Shown here: piece by piece, positions 8,536-16,071 of the stretch
How positions within the stretch are numbered: position 1 is the stretch's first letter
Layout of the letters: every line of letters begins with the position of its first letter
Source of the DNA: Microbacterium protaetiae
GTDB taxonomy: Bacteria; Actinomycetota; Actinomycetes; Actinomycetales; Microbacteriaceae
Length of the DNA stretch: 64,000 bases
Reading direction: 5' to 3'
Assembly (NCBI RefSeq): GCF_004135285.1
Contig: NZ_CP035494.1
Span: 930,001-994,000, forward strand
Translations under genes and position numbers: made by a program
The notes under the pieces: model-generated
Databases searched by the model: none
What the model saw: the letters and a program-made list of their open reading frames with translations, nothing else
What the model was told of the DNA's origin: nothing

Positions 8536-9747
8536 TCATGCGTCTGTGACCACGGCGTCGCGCCGCCCCCGCAGCGCGACGAGAACGACGATCGCCATGA
8601 TCGCCGCGGCGATGCCGACGACGGCCACACCGGTCGACAGTGCGCCCACGGCGGCGATCGCCCCCATCAGGATCGGCGTCAGGAACTGGCCGAGGTAGAA
8701 CGAGGCAGTCCACCAGCCGGTCACGCGCCCGCGGTCCTCGAAACGGGTCGTGCTCACCGCCCAGGTCAGCAGTGATGGCAGCAGCAGACCCGATCCGAAC
8801 GAGGCGATCACCGCGCCCGCGATCACACCAGGCAGCGAGGGTATCAGGCCAATGAGGGTCATCCCGACGGCCTGCAAGCCAAACGCGATCGGCAACAGAC
8901 GCGTGGGGCGCACCTTGGTCATCCGGGCGAACAGAAGACCGCCGATCGCCGTCGCGAGCGAGGCAGCCGCGGCGATACCACCGATGACGCCGGTGTTCTC
9001 CGCTGAGATCCCGGTGCCGACGACGAGATAGCTGACCTCGATGATCAGGACGTAGAAGACGAACCCGCCGAAGAGCGTCACCAGGACCGGGGCGAGGATG
9101 TCGCGCCACGGGATGCGGATGCGCTCACCCTCACGCGCGAGGGTGTCGGACGACTCGGCCCCGGGTTCCCACAGCGAGAACAGCATCGGAACGGCGATGA
9201 CGACGCCGGCCACATACACCCAGAACGGCACATGCCATCCCCCCGCGCCCAACGCCCCACCGAGGACGATGAACACGGTCGCCGCGAGCGTCGTGGTCAC
9301 AGTCTGCAGTCCGAGGTAGCGCTTGCGGCGCTTCTCTTCATGGAAGTAGTCGACGATCAGTGTCGTGCACACGGTCATGATCGCCGCTTCACACAGACCC
9401 ACCAAGACTCGGCTGACCAGGATCTCGGTGAGCCCCTCCAGCCACACCGGCGCGGTACCGACCAGCGAATACAGCACCAACGCGCCGATCAGCAGCTTTT
9501 TGCGGCCGGCTCGGTCGACGATCTGACCGGCGAACGGCGCGAACAACGCGATCATCAGCGCGGGGATCGCGACGATCATCGGGACGAGGATCTCGGCGGC
9601 AGGCTCCTGGGCGAAATGCTGCGACAACTGCGGCAGCACCGGGGTGATCAGCACGGATCCGAGCACCGGCATGCAACTGCCCGCCAGCAGCAGAATCCCC
9701 TGCCAGACTCCCGCCTGTCGGGTGCGGGCGCCCACCACATCGGTCAT
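8536..9747 (-). CDS. MFS transporter, probable aromatic-acid carrier
   Basis: 403-residue major facilitator with twelve predicted hydrophobic segments. The cytoplasmic loop-2 motif is seen as G-Q-I-V-D-R-A-G-R-K-K near residues 71-81. The start at 9747 has a strong ribosome site (GGGGAGA); the longer open frame upstream is not supported. It lies directly downstream of the IclR gene of the pcaIJFR group, on the same strand but with a 163-base gap carrying its own candidate operator (9862-9881). Proton-coupled uptake of protocatechuate or a related acid would fit. The substrate is inferred from context only. Confidence 0.85.
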   Translation of the reverse strand: MTDVVGARTRQAGVWQGILLLAGSCMPVLGSVLITPVLPQLSQHFAQEPAAEILVPMIVAIPALMIALFAPFAGQIVDRAGRKKLLIGALVLYSLVGTAPVWLEGLTEILVSRVLVGLCEAAIMTVCTTLIVDYFHEEKRRKRYLGLQTVTTTLAATVFIVLGGALGAGGWHVPFWVYVAGVVIAVPMLFSLWEPGAESSDTLAREGERIRIPWRDILAPVLVTLFGGFVFYVLIIEVSYLVVGTGISAENTGVIGGIAAAASLATAIGGLLFARMTKVRPTRLLPIAFGLQAVGMTLIGLIPSLPGVIAGAVIASFGSGLLLPSLLTWAVSTTRFEDRGRVTGWWTASFYLGQFLTPILMGAIAAVGALSTGVAVVGIAAAIMAIVVLVALRGRRDAVVTDA

Positions 9748-9861
9748 TGTGTCTCCCCATCGAGTCCACGAGCGCGGCGACCTCACTCGCCGCGGCGGCG
9801 CGTTCGGCCGCATCCCCATTCGAGCCCAAGCGGCAGCATCAGTGAAGACGATCTCGCTTAT

Positions 9862-9881
9862 GCGCGTTATCCGTCGCACAA
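9862..9881. promoter_or_regulatory. candidate IclR-type operator upstream of the MFS gene
   Basis: Read on the minus strand, this 20-base site is TTGTGCGA-N2-GAT-N3-GCGC. The same pattern (15 of 20 bases identical) occurs at 13310-13329 upstream of pcaI. Both flank the IclR gene at 9911-10678, which makes them candidate binding sites for that regulator. Inference from two matches only. Confidence 0.4.
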
Positions 9882-9910
9882 ATGCCGTCGGTGCTCGAGG
9901 GCGCGGGGCC

Positions 9911-10678
9911 TCACACCAGTCGCAGCTCCGCGTCCACGGCGGTTGCCGTCTCCAGCAGCGCGGGCAGGTACGCGTCACGCACGCGCTCTTCGCTGACGCG
10001 GTGGGTGCTCGTCGAGACGTTCAGCGCCGCCACGACCTGTCCGTCGCGGTCGTGCACGGGTGCGGCGATGGAGCGCAGCCCCGACTCGAGCTCGCCGTCG
10101 ACCAGCGCCCAGCCCTGCGCGCGCACGCGATCGAGCTCGGCGAGCAGGGCCGGGCCGGTGAGGGTCTTCTCGGTGAGGTGAAGAGGGCCGGATGCCGCCA
10201 GCAGCGCATCGCGCGCGGCATCCGTCATTCCCGCCAGCAGCACTCGCCCCATGCTCGTTGCGGAGGCCGGGAACCGCGTGCCGATCGTGATGCGCACACT
10301 CATGATCCGCCGCGTCGCGACGCGGGCGACGTAGACGATGTCGGTGCCGTCGAGCACAGCGGCCGAGACCGACTCGTCGACCCGGTGCGAGAGCTGCTCG
10401 AGATGCGGCTGGACGATCTCGGGCAGCGACAGGCCCGACAGGTAGCTGAACCCGAGCTCGAGTACGTGCGGCGTCAGCGCGAACCGGCGCTCGTCGGTGC
10501 GCACGTATCCGAGCGTCTCCAGCGTGCGCAAGAAGCGGCGGGCCGCCGCCCGCGGAATGCCGGTGCGCGTTGCGACCTCGCTCAGTGACAGGTGCGCATG
10601 CTCGGCGTCGAAGGCGCGGATGACGGACAGTCCGCGTGCGAGCGACTGGACGAAGTCGGCGGAGGCGGGTTCGGTCAC
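9911..10678 (-). CDS. pcaR: IclR-family regulator of the beta-ketoadipate genes (PcaR-like)
   Basis: 255-residue IclR protein. It has a winged helix-turn-helix at about residues 10-70 (L-S-L-S-E-V-A-T-R-T-G-I-P-R-A-A-A-R-R-F) and an IclR effector domain with S-V-S-A-A-V-L-D-G-T-D-I-V-Y-V-A-R and R-S-I-A-A-P-V segments typical of the PcaR/PcaU/PobR branch. It probably senses beta-ketoadipate or protocatechuate. It starts with GTG, seven bases after the pcaF stop, so it is cotranscribed as pcaI-pcaJ-pcaF-pcaR. The symbol rests on family and location. Confidence 0.85.
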   Translation of the reverse strand: MTEPASADFVQSLARGLSVIRAFDAEHAHLSLSEVATRTGIPRAAARRFLRTLETLGYVRTDERRFALTPHVLELGFSYLSGLSLPEIVQPHLEQLSHRVDESVSAAVLDGTDIVYVARVATRRIMSVRITIGTRFPASATSMGRVLLAGMTDAARDALLAASGPLHLTEKTLTGPALLAELDRVRAQGWALVDGELESGLRSIAAPVHDRDGQVVAALNVSTSTHRVSEERVRDAYLPALLETATAVDAELRLV

Positions 10679-10685
10679 GGCGCGA

Positions 10686-11855
10686 CTACCGTTCGAGCAC
10701 GACGGCCAGGCCCTGGCCGACGCCGATGCAGATCGCGGCGACCGCGACGCCCGAACCGCGCCGGGCCAGCTCGTGCGCGGCGTGCCCGATGATGCGTCCT
10801 CCCGATGCGCCGAGGGGATGCCCGATGGCCAGCGCCCCGCCGTGGATGTTGACCTTCTCGGGGTCGAGCTCAGGCCAGCCCTTGATGTCGGCCAGCGACT
10901 GCGCCGCGAAGGCCTCGTTCAGCTCGACGACATCGACGTCGGCCCAGGTGCGGCCGGCACGGGCGAGCGCCTTGTTCGCGGCCTCGATCGGTGCCAGCGG
11001 GAACACATCGGGGTCGACGCCGTGCGCGCCGCGCCCGGTGATGCGCGCGAGCGGTTCGGCATCGAGGGCGCCTTCGGCACCCAGCAGCACAGCCGATGCC
11101 CCGTCGTTGATCGACGACGAGTTGCCGGCGGTCACGGTGCCGTCGCTCGCGAACAGCGCCCGCAGCCTGCCCAGCTTCTCCAACGACGTGTCGTCGCGAA
11201 TGCCTTCGTCGCGGGCCAGTTCGGCGCCGGGAACCTGCACGATCTCGCGGTCGTACACACCCTCGGCCCACGCCTTGGCGGCGAGCTGGTGCGAGCGCAG
11301 GGCGAAACCGTCCTGCTCTTCGCGCGACAACCCGGTCAGTCGGGCGACCTTCTCGGCCGACTCGCCGTTCGAGATCGTCCATTCGGCCGGCAGCTGCTTG
11401 TTGACCATGCGCCAGCCGATCGAGGTGTTCCACAGCGTCTGGTTGCCGGTGGCCGGCCACGGCTTGGCGGACTTCTCGACGATGAACGGAGCCCGACTCA
11501 TCGACTCGGTGCCGCCCGCCAGGATCAGTCGTGCGTCGCCGACCTCGATGGCGCGCGAGCCCTGCACGACCGCCTCGACCGAAGAGGCACACAGTCGGTT
11601 GACGGTGACGCCGGTGACCGAGGTCGGAAAGCCTGCCAGCAACGCGCCCATGCGCGCGACGTTGCGGTTGTCTTCTCCGGCTTGGTTGGCGTCGCCGAAG
11701 ATCACGTCGTCGATGGATGCGGCATCCTGCCCCGTCCGCTCGACGATCGCGCGCATCACGACGGCCGCGAGATCGTCGGGCCGAATGCCCGACAGCGCGC
11801 CGCCGGCACGACCGAACGGGGTGCGGACGGCATCGTAGATATAGGTGACGGTCAT
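10686..11855 (-). CDS. pcaF: beta-ketoadipyl-CoA thiolase
   Basis: Cleaves 3-oxoadipyl-CoA with CoA to succinyl-CoA and acetyl-CoA, the last step of the beta-ketoadipate pathway. The 389-residue thiolase has the acyl-accepting Cys89 (R-L-C-A-S-S), the catalytic H346 (G-H-P-L-G-A-S-G) and C376 (A-I-C-I-G-V-G-Q-G), all intact, and is of standard length. It begins two bases after the pcaJ stop. Adjacency to a 3-oxoacid CoA-transferase pair supports PcaF over a general acetyl-CoA acetyltransferase. Confidence 0.93.
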   Translation of the reverse strand: MTVTYIYDAVRTPFGRAGGALSGIRPDDLAAVVMRAIVERTGQDAASIDDVIFGDANQAGEDNRNVARMGALLAGFPTSVTGVTVNRLCASSVEAVVQGSRAIEVGDARLILAGGTESMSRAPFIVEKSAKPWPATGNQTLWNTSIGWRMVNKQLPAEWTISNGESAEKVARLTGLSREEQDGFALRSHQLAAKAWAEGVYDREIVQVPGAELARDEGIRDDTSLEKLGRLRALFASDGTVTAGNSSSINDGASAVLLGAEGALDAEPLARITGRGAHGVDPDVFPLAPIEAANKALARAGRTWADVDVVELNEAFAAQSLADIKGWPELDPEKVNIHGGALAIGHPLGASGGRIIGHAAHELARRGSGVAVAAICIGVGQGLAVVLER

Positions 11856-11857
11856 GG

Positions 11858-12532
11858 TCAGTCCTTCGTGGATGCCGCGGCCGCGGCATCCCTCGTCGCA
11901 TCGGTCAGGGTCAATCCGGTGAGCTCTTCGAGGTCTTCGACGGTGGTGTCACCGAAAGTCTCGCGCACGGCGAAGCCGTCGGGCGTGACATCGAACACGG
12001 CATGGTCGGTGTAGACACGGGTGACACATCCGACCCCGGTGAGCGGGTAGGTGCACGCGGCGACGAGCTTGGACTCGCCGGTCTTGGTGAGCAGATCGGT
12101 CATGACGTACACGCTCTTGGCTCCGATAGCGAGGTCCATGGCCCCGCCGACGGCGGGGATGGCGCCCGGCGCACCCGTCGACCAGTTCGCGAGGTCGCCG
12201 GTCTGCGACACCTGGAAGGCCCCGAGCACGCACACGTCGAGGTGGCCGCCGCGCATCATGCCGAACGAGTCGGCGTGATGGAAGTACGCGGCGCCCGGCA
12301 GAGCCGTGACCGCCTGCTTACCGGCGTTGATGAGGTCGGGGTCGACCTTTTCTGCTTCGGGCGCCTGCCCCATGCCGAGCAGGCCGTTCTCAGTGTGCAG
12401 GATGATCTCTTGGTCGGCGGGCAGATAGTTCGCGACCAGGGTGGGTGCGCCGATGCCGAGGTTCACATACGAACCCTCGGGAATGTCAGCAGCGATCCGC
12501 GCCGCGAGCTCAGTTCGGGTGATCGTGGTCAT
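11858..12532 (-). CDS. pcaJ: 3-oxoadipate CoA-transferase subunit B
   Basis: Beta subunit (224 residues) of the heterodimeric succinyl-CoA:3-oxoadipate CoA-transferase. The catalytic glutamate is E48 in H-T-E-N-G-L-L-G, and G-I-G-A-P lies near 26-30. The ATG at 12532 overlaps the pcaI stop by four bases (ATGA). The longer upstream open frame is the shadow of pcaI. It has a short Ala/Thr-rich C-terminal tail. Confidence 0.93.
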   Translation of the reverse strand: MTTITRTELAARIAADIPEGSYVNLGIGAPTLVANYLPADQEIILHTENGLLGMGQAPEAEKVDPDLINAGKQAVTALPGAAYFHHADSFGMMRGGHLDVCVLGAFQVSQTGDLANWSTGAPGAIPAVGGAMDLAIGAKSVYVMTDLLTKTGESKLVAACTYPLTGVGCVTRVYTDHAVFDVTPDGFAVRETFGDTTVEDLEELTGLTLTDATRDAAAAASTKD

Positions 12533-13272
12533 CGTGCTGCCTCCTCGTCGAGCGGGTTGCCTTCCAGATCGACACCGCCGACGAACTGGCCGCCGCGCAA
12601 CCACGGGCGTTCGCCCACGGCGACGATGCGATCGACGAAGATGCCGGGGGTCACAACCGCCTCGGCATCGAGCGCGCCCAGCGGCACGACCTCGTCGACC
12701 TGAACGATGGTGGTGGATGCCGCGGACGCCATCACCGGACCGAAGTTGCGCGCTGTCTCGCGGTAGACGACGTTGCCCCAACGGTCGGCCTTCAGCGCGC
12801 TGACCAGCGCGACGTCGGCGGCGATCGGGTACTCGAGAACGTAGTCGCGGCCGGCGATGGTGCGGTGCTCCTTGCCCTCGGCCAGTTGTGTGCCCACTCC
12901 CGTGGGCGAGAAGAACGCCCCGATGCCGGCGCCGGCAGCGCGGATGCGCTCTGCGAGGTTTCCCTGCGGCACGAGTTCGAGCTCGATCTGGCCGGCGCGA
13001 TAGAGGCCGTCGAAGACCCACGAGTCGGACTGCCGCGGGAACGAGCAGATGATCTTGCGCACGCGCTTTTTCGCCAACAGCGCGGCCAGCCCCACATCGC
13101 CGTTGCCCGCGTTGTTGCTGACGATGGTCAGGTCGCCGGCGCCCTGCTCGATGAGCGCGTCGATGAGTTCGACGGGCTGACCGGCACGGCCGAACCCCCC
13201 GATCATCACGGTCGCCCCATCACAGATGCCGTCCACGGCGGCGGCGACATCCGCCACGGTCTTGTCGATCAC
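12529..13272 (-). CDS. pcaI: 3-oxoadipate CoA-transferase subunit A
   Basis: Alpha subunit (247 residues), with the glycine-rich CoA-binding motif M-I-G-G-F-G-R-A-G-Q-P near residues 23-33. The GTG at 13272 is chosen because a very strong ribosome site (GAGGAGGA) lies four bases before it; an ATG 27 bases upstream has no such site. It is first gene of pcaI-pcaJ-pcaF-pcaR. A palindromic site at 13305-13329 lies just upstream and is the likely control point. Confidence 0.93.
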   Translation of the reverse strand: MIDKTVADVAAAVDGICDGATVMIGGFGRAGQPVELIDALIEQGAGDLTIVSNNAGNGDVGLAALLAKKRVRKIICSFPRQSDSWVFDGLYRAGQIELELVPQGNLAERIRAAGAGIGAFFSPTGVGTQLAEGKEHRTIAGRDYVLEYPIAADVALVSALKADRWGNVVYRETARNFGPVMASAASTTIVQVDEVVPLGALDAEAVVTPGIFVDRIVAVGERPWLRGGQFVGGVDLEGNPLDEEAAR

Positions 13273-13304
13273 GGGTCCTCCTCGGTGAGCTGCACGCACA
13301 AAAG

Positions 13305-13329
13305 GTTCGTTGTGCGAACGATCGTGCGC
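13305..13329. promoter_or_regulatory. palindromic operator upstream of pcaI
   Basis: Contains the inverted repeat GTTCG-N5-CGAAC (13305-13319), followed by GATCGTGCGC. IclR-type Pca/Pob regulators bind GTTCG-like half sites, so this is the best candidate for control of pcaIJFR. It shares 15 of 20 bases with the site at 9862-9881. Confidence 0.5.
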
Positions 13330-13434
13330 GATACGTACACCCTACTCCCGGCCGTCTTATCACCGCGAACACTTGCAGATCCGATGATGACGATATAGCG
13401 TTCATTCAACACGGTATCTAGCGGTTTATACCAT

Positions 13435-13455
13435 CTACGCACATAGTGTGCGTAG
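13435..13455. promoter_or_regulatory. perfect 9-base inverted repeat near the flavoprotein promoter
   Basis: Arms CTACGCACA and TGTGCGTAG are separated by only TAG, which gives a perfect 21-base operator-like palindrome. A TATACC -10-like box lies at 13427-13432, so the palindrome would cover the transcription start of the gene at 13487, as a repressor site would. No matching regulator can be assigned from sequence. Confidence 0.5.
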
Positions 13456-13486
13456 CAATGCCGTCTCGCCGCCCTGGAGGTAGCCG

Positions 13487-15220
13487 ATGTCGTCGCTGAC
13501 CGACCCCGTCACCACCGACGCCTTCGACGTTGTCGTCGTCGGCTCGGGTGCCGGCGGACTGGCGGCCGCCGTCCGCGCCGCGCATGACGGCGCGTCCGTT
13601 CTCGTGCTGGAAGCCGCCGAGGTCTGCGGCGGTGCGACCGCATGGTCGGGCGGATGGCTCTGGGCGCCACGCTCGATGCTGGCCAAGGCCGAAGGAGTCG
13701 ATGAACCGCTCGAGGATGTCAAGGCCTACCTGCGTGCTGCACTAGGCGATGACTATGACGAAGCCCGGATCGATGCGTTCCTGCGTGCCGCTCCGGAGAT
13801 GATCGAGTTCTTCCACACCCGCACCCCTCTGACGTTCGTTGCCGGGTCACAGATCAAGGACGTCTACGGAGACCTCCCCCATGCCGGCGGGGGCAACCGC
13901 TCTGCCGGCGCGAAGCCGATCAACGCCCGCCGGCTCAGCAAGTCGGTACGCCGGCTACTGCGCCGCCAGCTGTACGAAACATCCTTCCTGGGGATGGGGA
14001 TCATGGCGGGCGAAGATCTCGGAGGTTTTCTGGCCGCGGCACGCGGCGATCTGAAGGGCTTGTGGCACGCCACGTGGCGGGTCGGCCTGCATCTGATCGA
14101 TCTTCTGCTGCATCGACGCGGCATGCAGCTCGTGAACGGGTGCGCCCTCATCGGCCGGCTACTGCAGGCCGCCGAGAACGCTGGGGTCCAGATACTCACC
14201 ACCTCGCCCGCGCAGCGCCTGCTCACCGATGGCGACGGACGAGTCACCGGCGTCGTCGCCCGAACACCGAGCGGCCCGCGCACCTTCACGGCGCGCGCCG
14301 GCGTCGTCTTAGCGGCCGGTGGCTTTCCCCACGACATCGTGCGCCGCAGTGAGCGATTTCCGCGTACGCCCACGGGTGCCGAGCACTGGACACTGGCGCC
14401 GGTCACCGCCGACGGCAGCGGCATCACGCTCGGTGAGAGCGTCGGCGGCGTGCTGACGCAGGGCGCGTCGGCAGGCGCATGGTGCCCCGTCTCGCTCGTG
14501 CCGTACCGCAGCGGACGGGTCGGAGTCTTCCCTCACATCATGGACCGGGCCAAGCCCGGCAGCATCGGCGTTATCCGCACGGGGCGTCGCTTCGTCAATG
14601 AGGCGAACGGCTATTTCGACTACGTGAGCGCGATGTTCGAGGCAGTCCCCGAAGGCGAAGCCGTGCAGTCCTGGCAGATCGCCGACGCACAGTTCGCACG
14701 CCGCTTTCCGCTCGGCATGGCCAAGCCCCGACCCGTGCCCCTCTTTCCGTACCTGCGCAGCGGCTACCTGGTGCGCGCCCGGACGCTTCGCGAGCTCGCT
14801 CACAAGTGCGGGATCGATGCAGACGGCCTCGTTGATGAAGTGGCGCGCTTCAACGCCGAAGCACGACGTGGTATCGACAGCGCGTTCGCGCGCGGGTCCA
14901 CGCCGTTCAACCGCTATGGCGGCGATGCCCGCAACACCCCGAACCCTTCGCTCGCCCCGATCGAGAAGCCACCGTTCTACGCCGTGCGAGTTCGTCCGGG
15001 ATCATTCGGCACCTTCGCAGGTCTTGCCACTGACGATCACGCCCGGGTCCTGGATGCCTCCGGCACACCGATCGCGGGGTTGTACGCAGTAGGTGCCGAC
15101 CAGGCCAATGTGATGGGCGGTCACTATCCCGCCGGTGGCGTGAACATCGGTCCCGCACTCACCTTCGGCTTCATCGCCGGACGCGACCTTGCCCAAACCG
15201 CCCGCGGAGGACACTCATGA
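13487..15220 (+). CDS. FAD-dependent ring desaturase, ketosteroid-dehydrogenase type (1 of 3)
   Basis: 577-residue flavoprotein of the fumarate reductase/3-ketosteroid dehydrogenase family. The FAD motif G-S-G-A-G-G is near residues 19-24, and a C-terminal FAD motif G-L-Y-A-V-G-A-D precedes Y547-P-x-x-G551, the Tyr/Gly pair that in ketosteroid dehydrogenases contacts the ring ketone. Such enzymes introduce a C=C bond next to a ring carbonyl. The start has a GGAGG ribosome site, and the stop overlaps the next gene (ATGA). No steroid genes are nearby, so I infer a small cyclohexanone-type acid as substrate, on the way to an aromatic ring. Confidence 0.85.
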   Translation: MSSLTDPVTTDAFDVVVVGSGAGGLAAAVRAAHDGASVLVLEAAEVCGGATAWSGGWLWAPRSMLAKAEGVDEPLEDVKAYLRAALGDDYDEARIDAFLRAAPEMIEFFHTRTPLTFVAGSQIKDVYGDLPHAGGGNRSAGAKPINARRLSKSVRRLLRRQLYETSFLGMGIMAGEDLGGFLAAARGDLKGLWHATWRVGLHLIDLLLHRRGMQLVNGCALIGRLLQAAENAGVQILTTSPAQRLLTDGDGRVTGVVARTPSGPRTFTARAGVVLAAGGFPHDIVRRSERFPRTPTGAEHWTLAPVTADGSGITLGESVGGVLTQGASAGAWCPVSLVPYRSGRVGVFPHIMDRAKPGSIGVIRTGRRFVNEANGYFDYVSAMFEAVPEGEAVQSWQIADAQFARRFPLGMAKPRPVPLFPYLRSGYLVRARTLRELAHKCGIDADGLVDEVARFNAEARRGIDSAFARGSTPFNRYGGDARNTPNPSLAPIEKPPFYAVRVRPGSFGTFAGLATDDHARVLDASGTPIAGLYAVGADQANVMGGHYPAGGVNIGPALTFGFIAGRDLAQTARGGHS

Positions 15221-16071
15221 CCCGACAGATCGGCATCGCGCATCTGACGCTGCTTCCCTTGACGCCCCCGGAGATCGTCGAGGTCGCCGCCGCCGTCGGA
15301 CTCGACTTCGTCGGACTGCGGGTGCATCCGGTGACTGCCCAGGAGCAGATCGCCGACATGCATCCGGGCGCACCGGCGCTGCACGAGACGATCTCGCGCC
15401 TGCGTGATTCCGAGATCTCCGTGCGCGACATCGAGTTTCTCGCGCTCACCGCCCAGAGCGGTCCCGCCGACTGGCAGGAGGCGCTCGAAGTCGGAGCGCT
15501 GCTGGGTGCCACGATCTTCACCGTGGCCGGTGCCGATCCCGACCGCTCCCGGCTCACCGACACGCTCGCCCGGCTCGCCGCCGACGCCGCCCCCTTCGGC
15601 ATCCGTGCCGCCCTGGAGGCGATTTCGTACCAATCCGTAAGCCGTGTCGACGAGGCCGCCGCCATCGCACGCACGGCCGGGGCGGCGCTTATGCTCGACC
15701 CCTTGCACATTCAACGCGGGGGCAGCAGCATCGACGACGTCGCCGCACTCGAAGCCGAACTCGTCCCGGTCGTTCAGCTGTGTGATGCGCCCCTCACGCT
15801 CGATCTGAGTACAGCGGCGCCGGCCGATGCCCGACAGTTTGAAGCGCGGCGGAACAGACTGATCGTGGGCGACGGCGAGCTGCCCCTCGCCGAACTGCTG
15901 GCCGCCGTGCCTGGCGACGTTCCTGTGAGCCTGGAGGTGCCGAACGACGCTCTGCGCGCGCGCATGTCAGTGAACGACTTCGCCGCACTGAACCTGCAGG
16001 CCGCTCGAGAGCTCGTCACTCGCGTCGAGCTCGATGGCGCGGCTGACCAGGAAGGACGCCGCGATGCCTGA
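15217..16071 (+). CDS. TIM-barrel metal enzyme of the sugar-phosphate isomerase family; candidate 3-dehydroshikimate dehydratase
   Basis: 284-residue AP-endonuclease-2-type barrel. A metal quartet E134, D161, Q187 and E240 can be placed (in A-L-E-A-I, M-L-D-P-L-H, V-V-Q-L-C-D and S-L-E-V-P). The same E-D-Q/H-E arrangement is used by bacterial 3-dehydroshikimate dehydratases of about 280 residues that make protocatechuate. It is also common to other isomerases and epimerases of this fold, so the assignment is only a candidate. It is coupled on both sides to flavoprotein genes (4- and 8-base overlaps). Together with the aroE- and aroQ-like genes at 23.6-24.9 kb it would give a quinate/shikimate-to-protocatechuate route. 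Confidence 0.75.
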   Translation: MTRQIGIAHLTLLPLTPPEIVEVAAAVGLDFVGLRVHPVTAQEQIADMHPGAPALHETISRLRDSEISVRDIEFLALTAQSGPADWQEALEVGALLGATIFTVAGADPDRSRLTDTLARLAADAAPFGIRAALEAISYQSVSRVDEAAAIARTAGAALMLDPLHIQRGGSSIDDVAALEAELVPVVQLCDAPLTLDLSTAAPADARQFEARRNRLIVGDGELPLAELLAAVPGDVPVSLEVPNDALRARMSVNDFAALNLQAARELVTRVELDGAADQEGRRDA

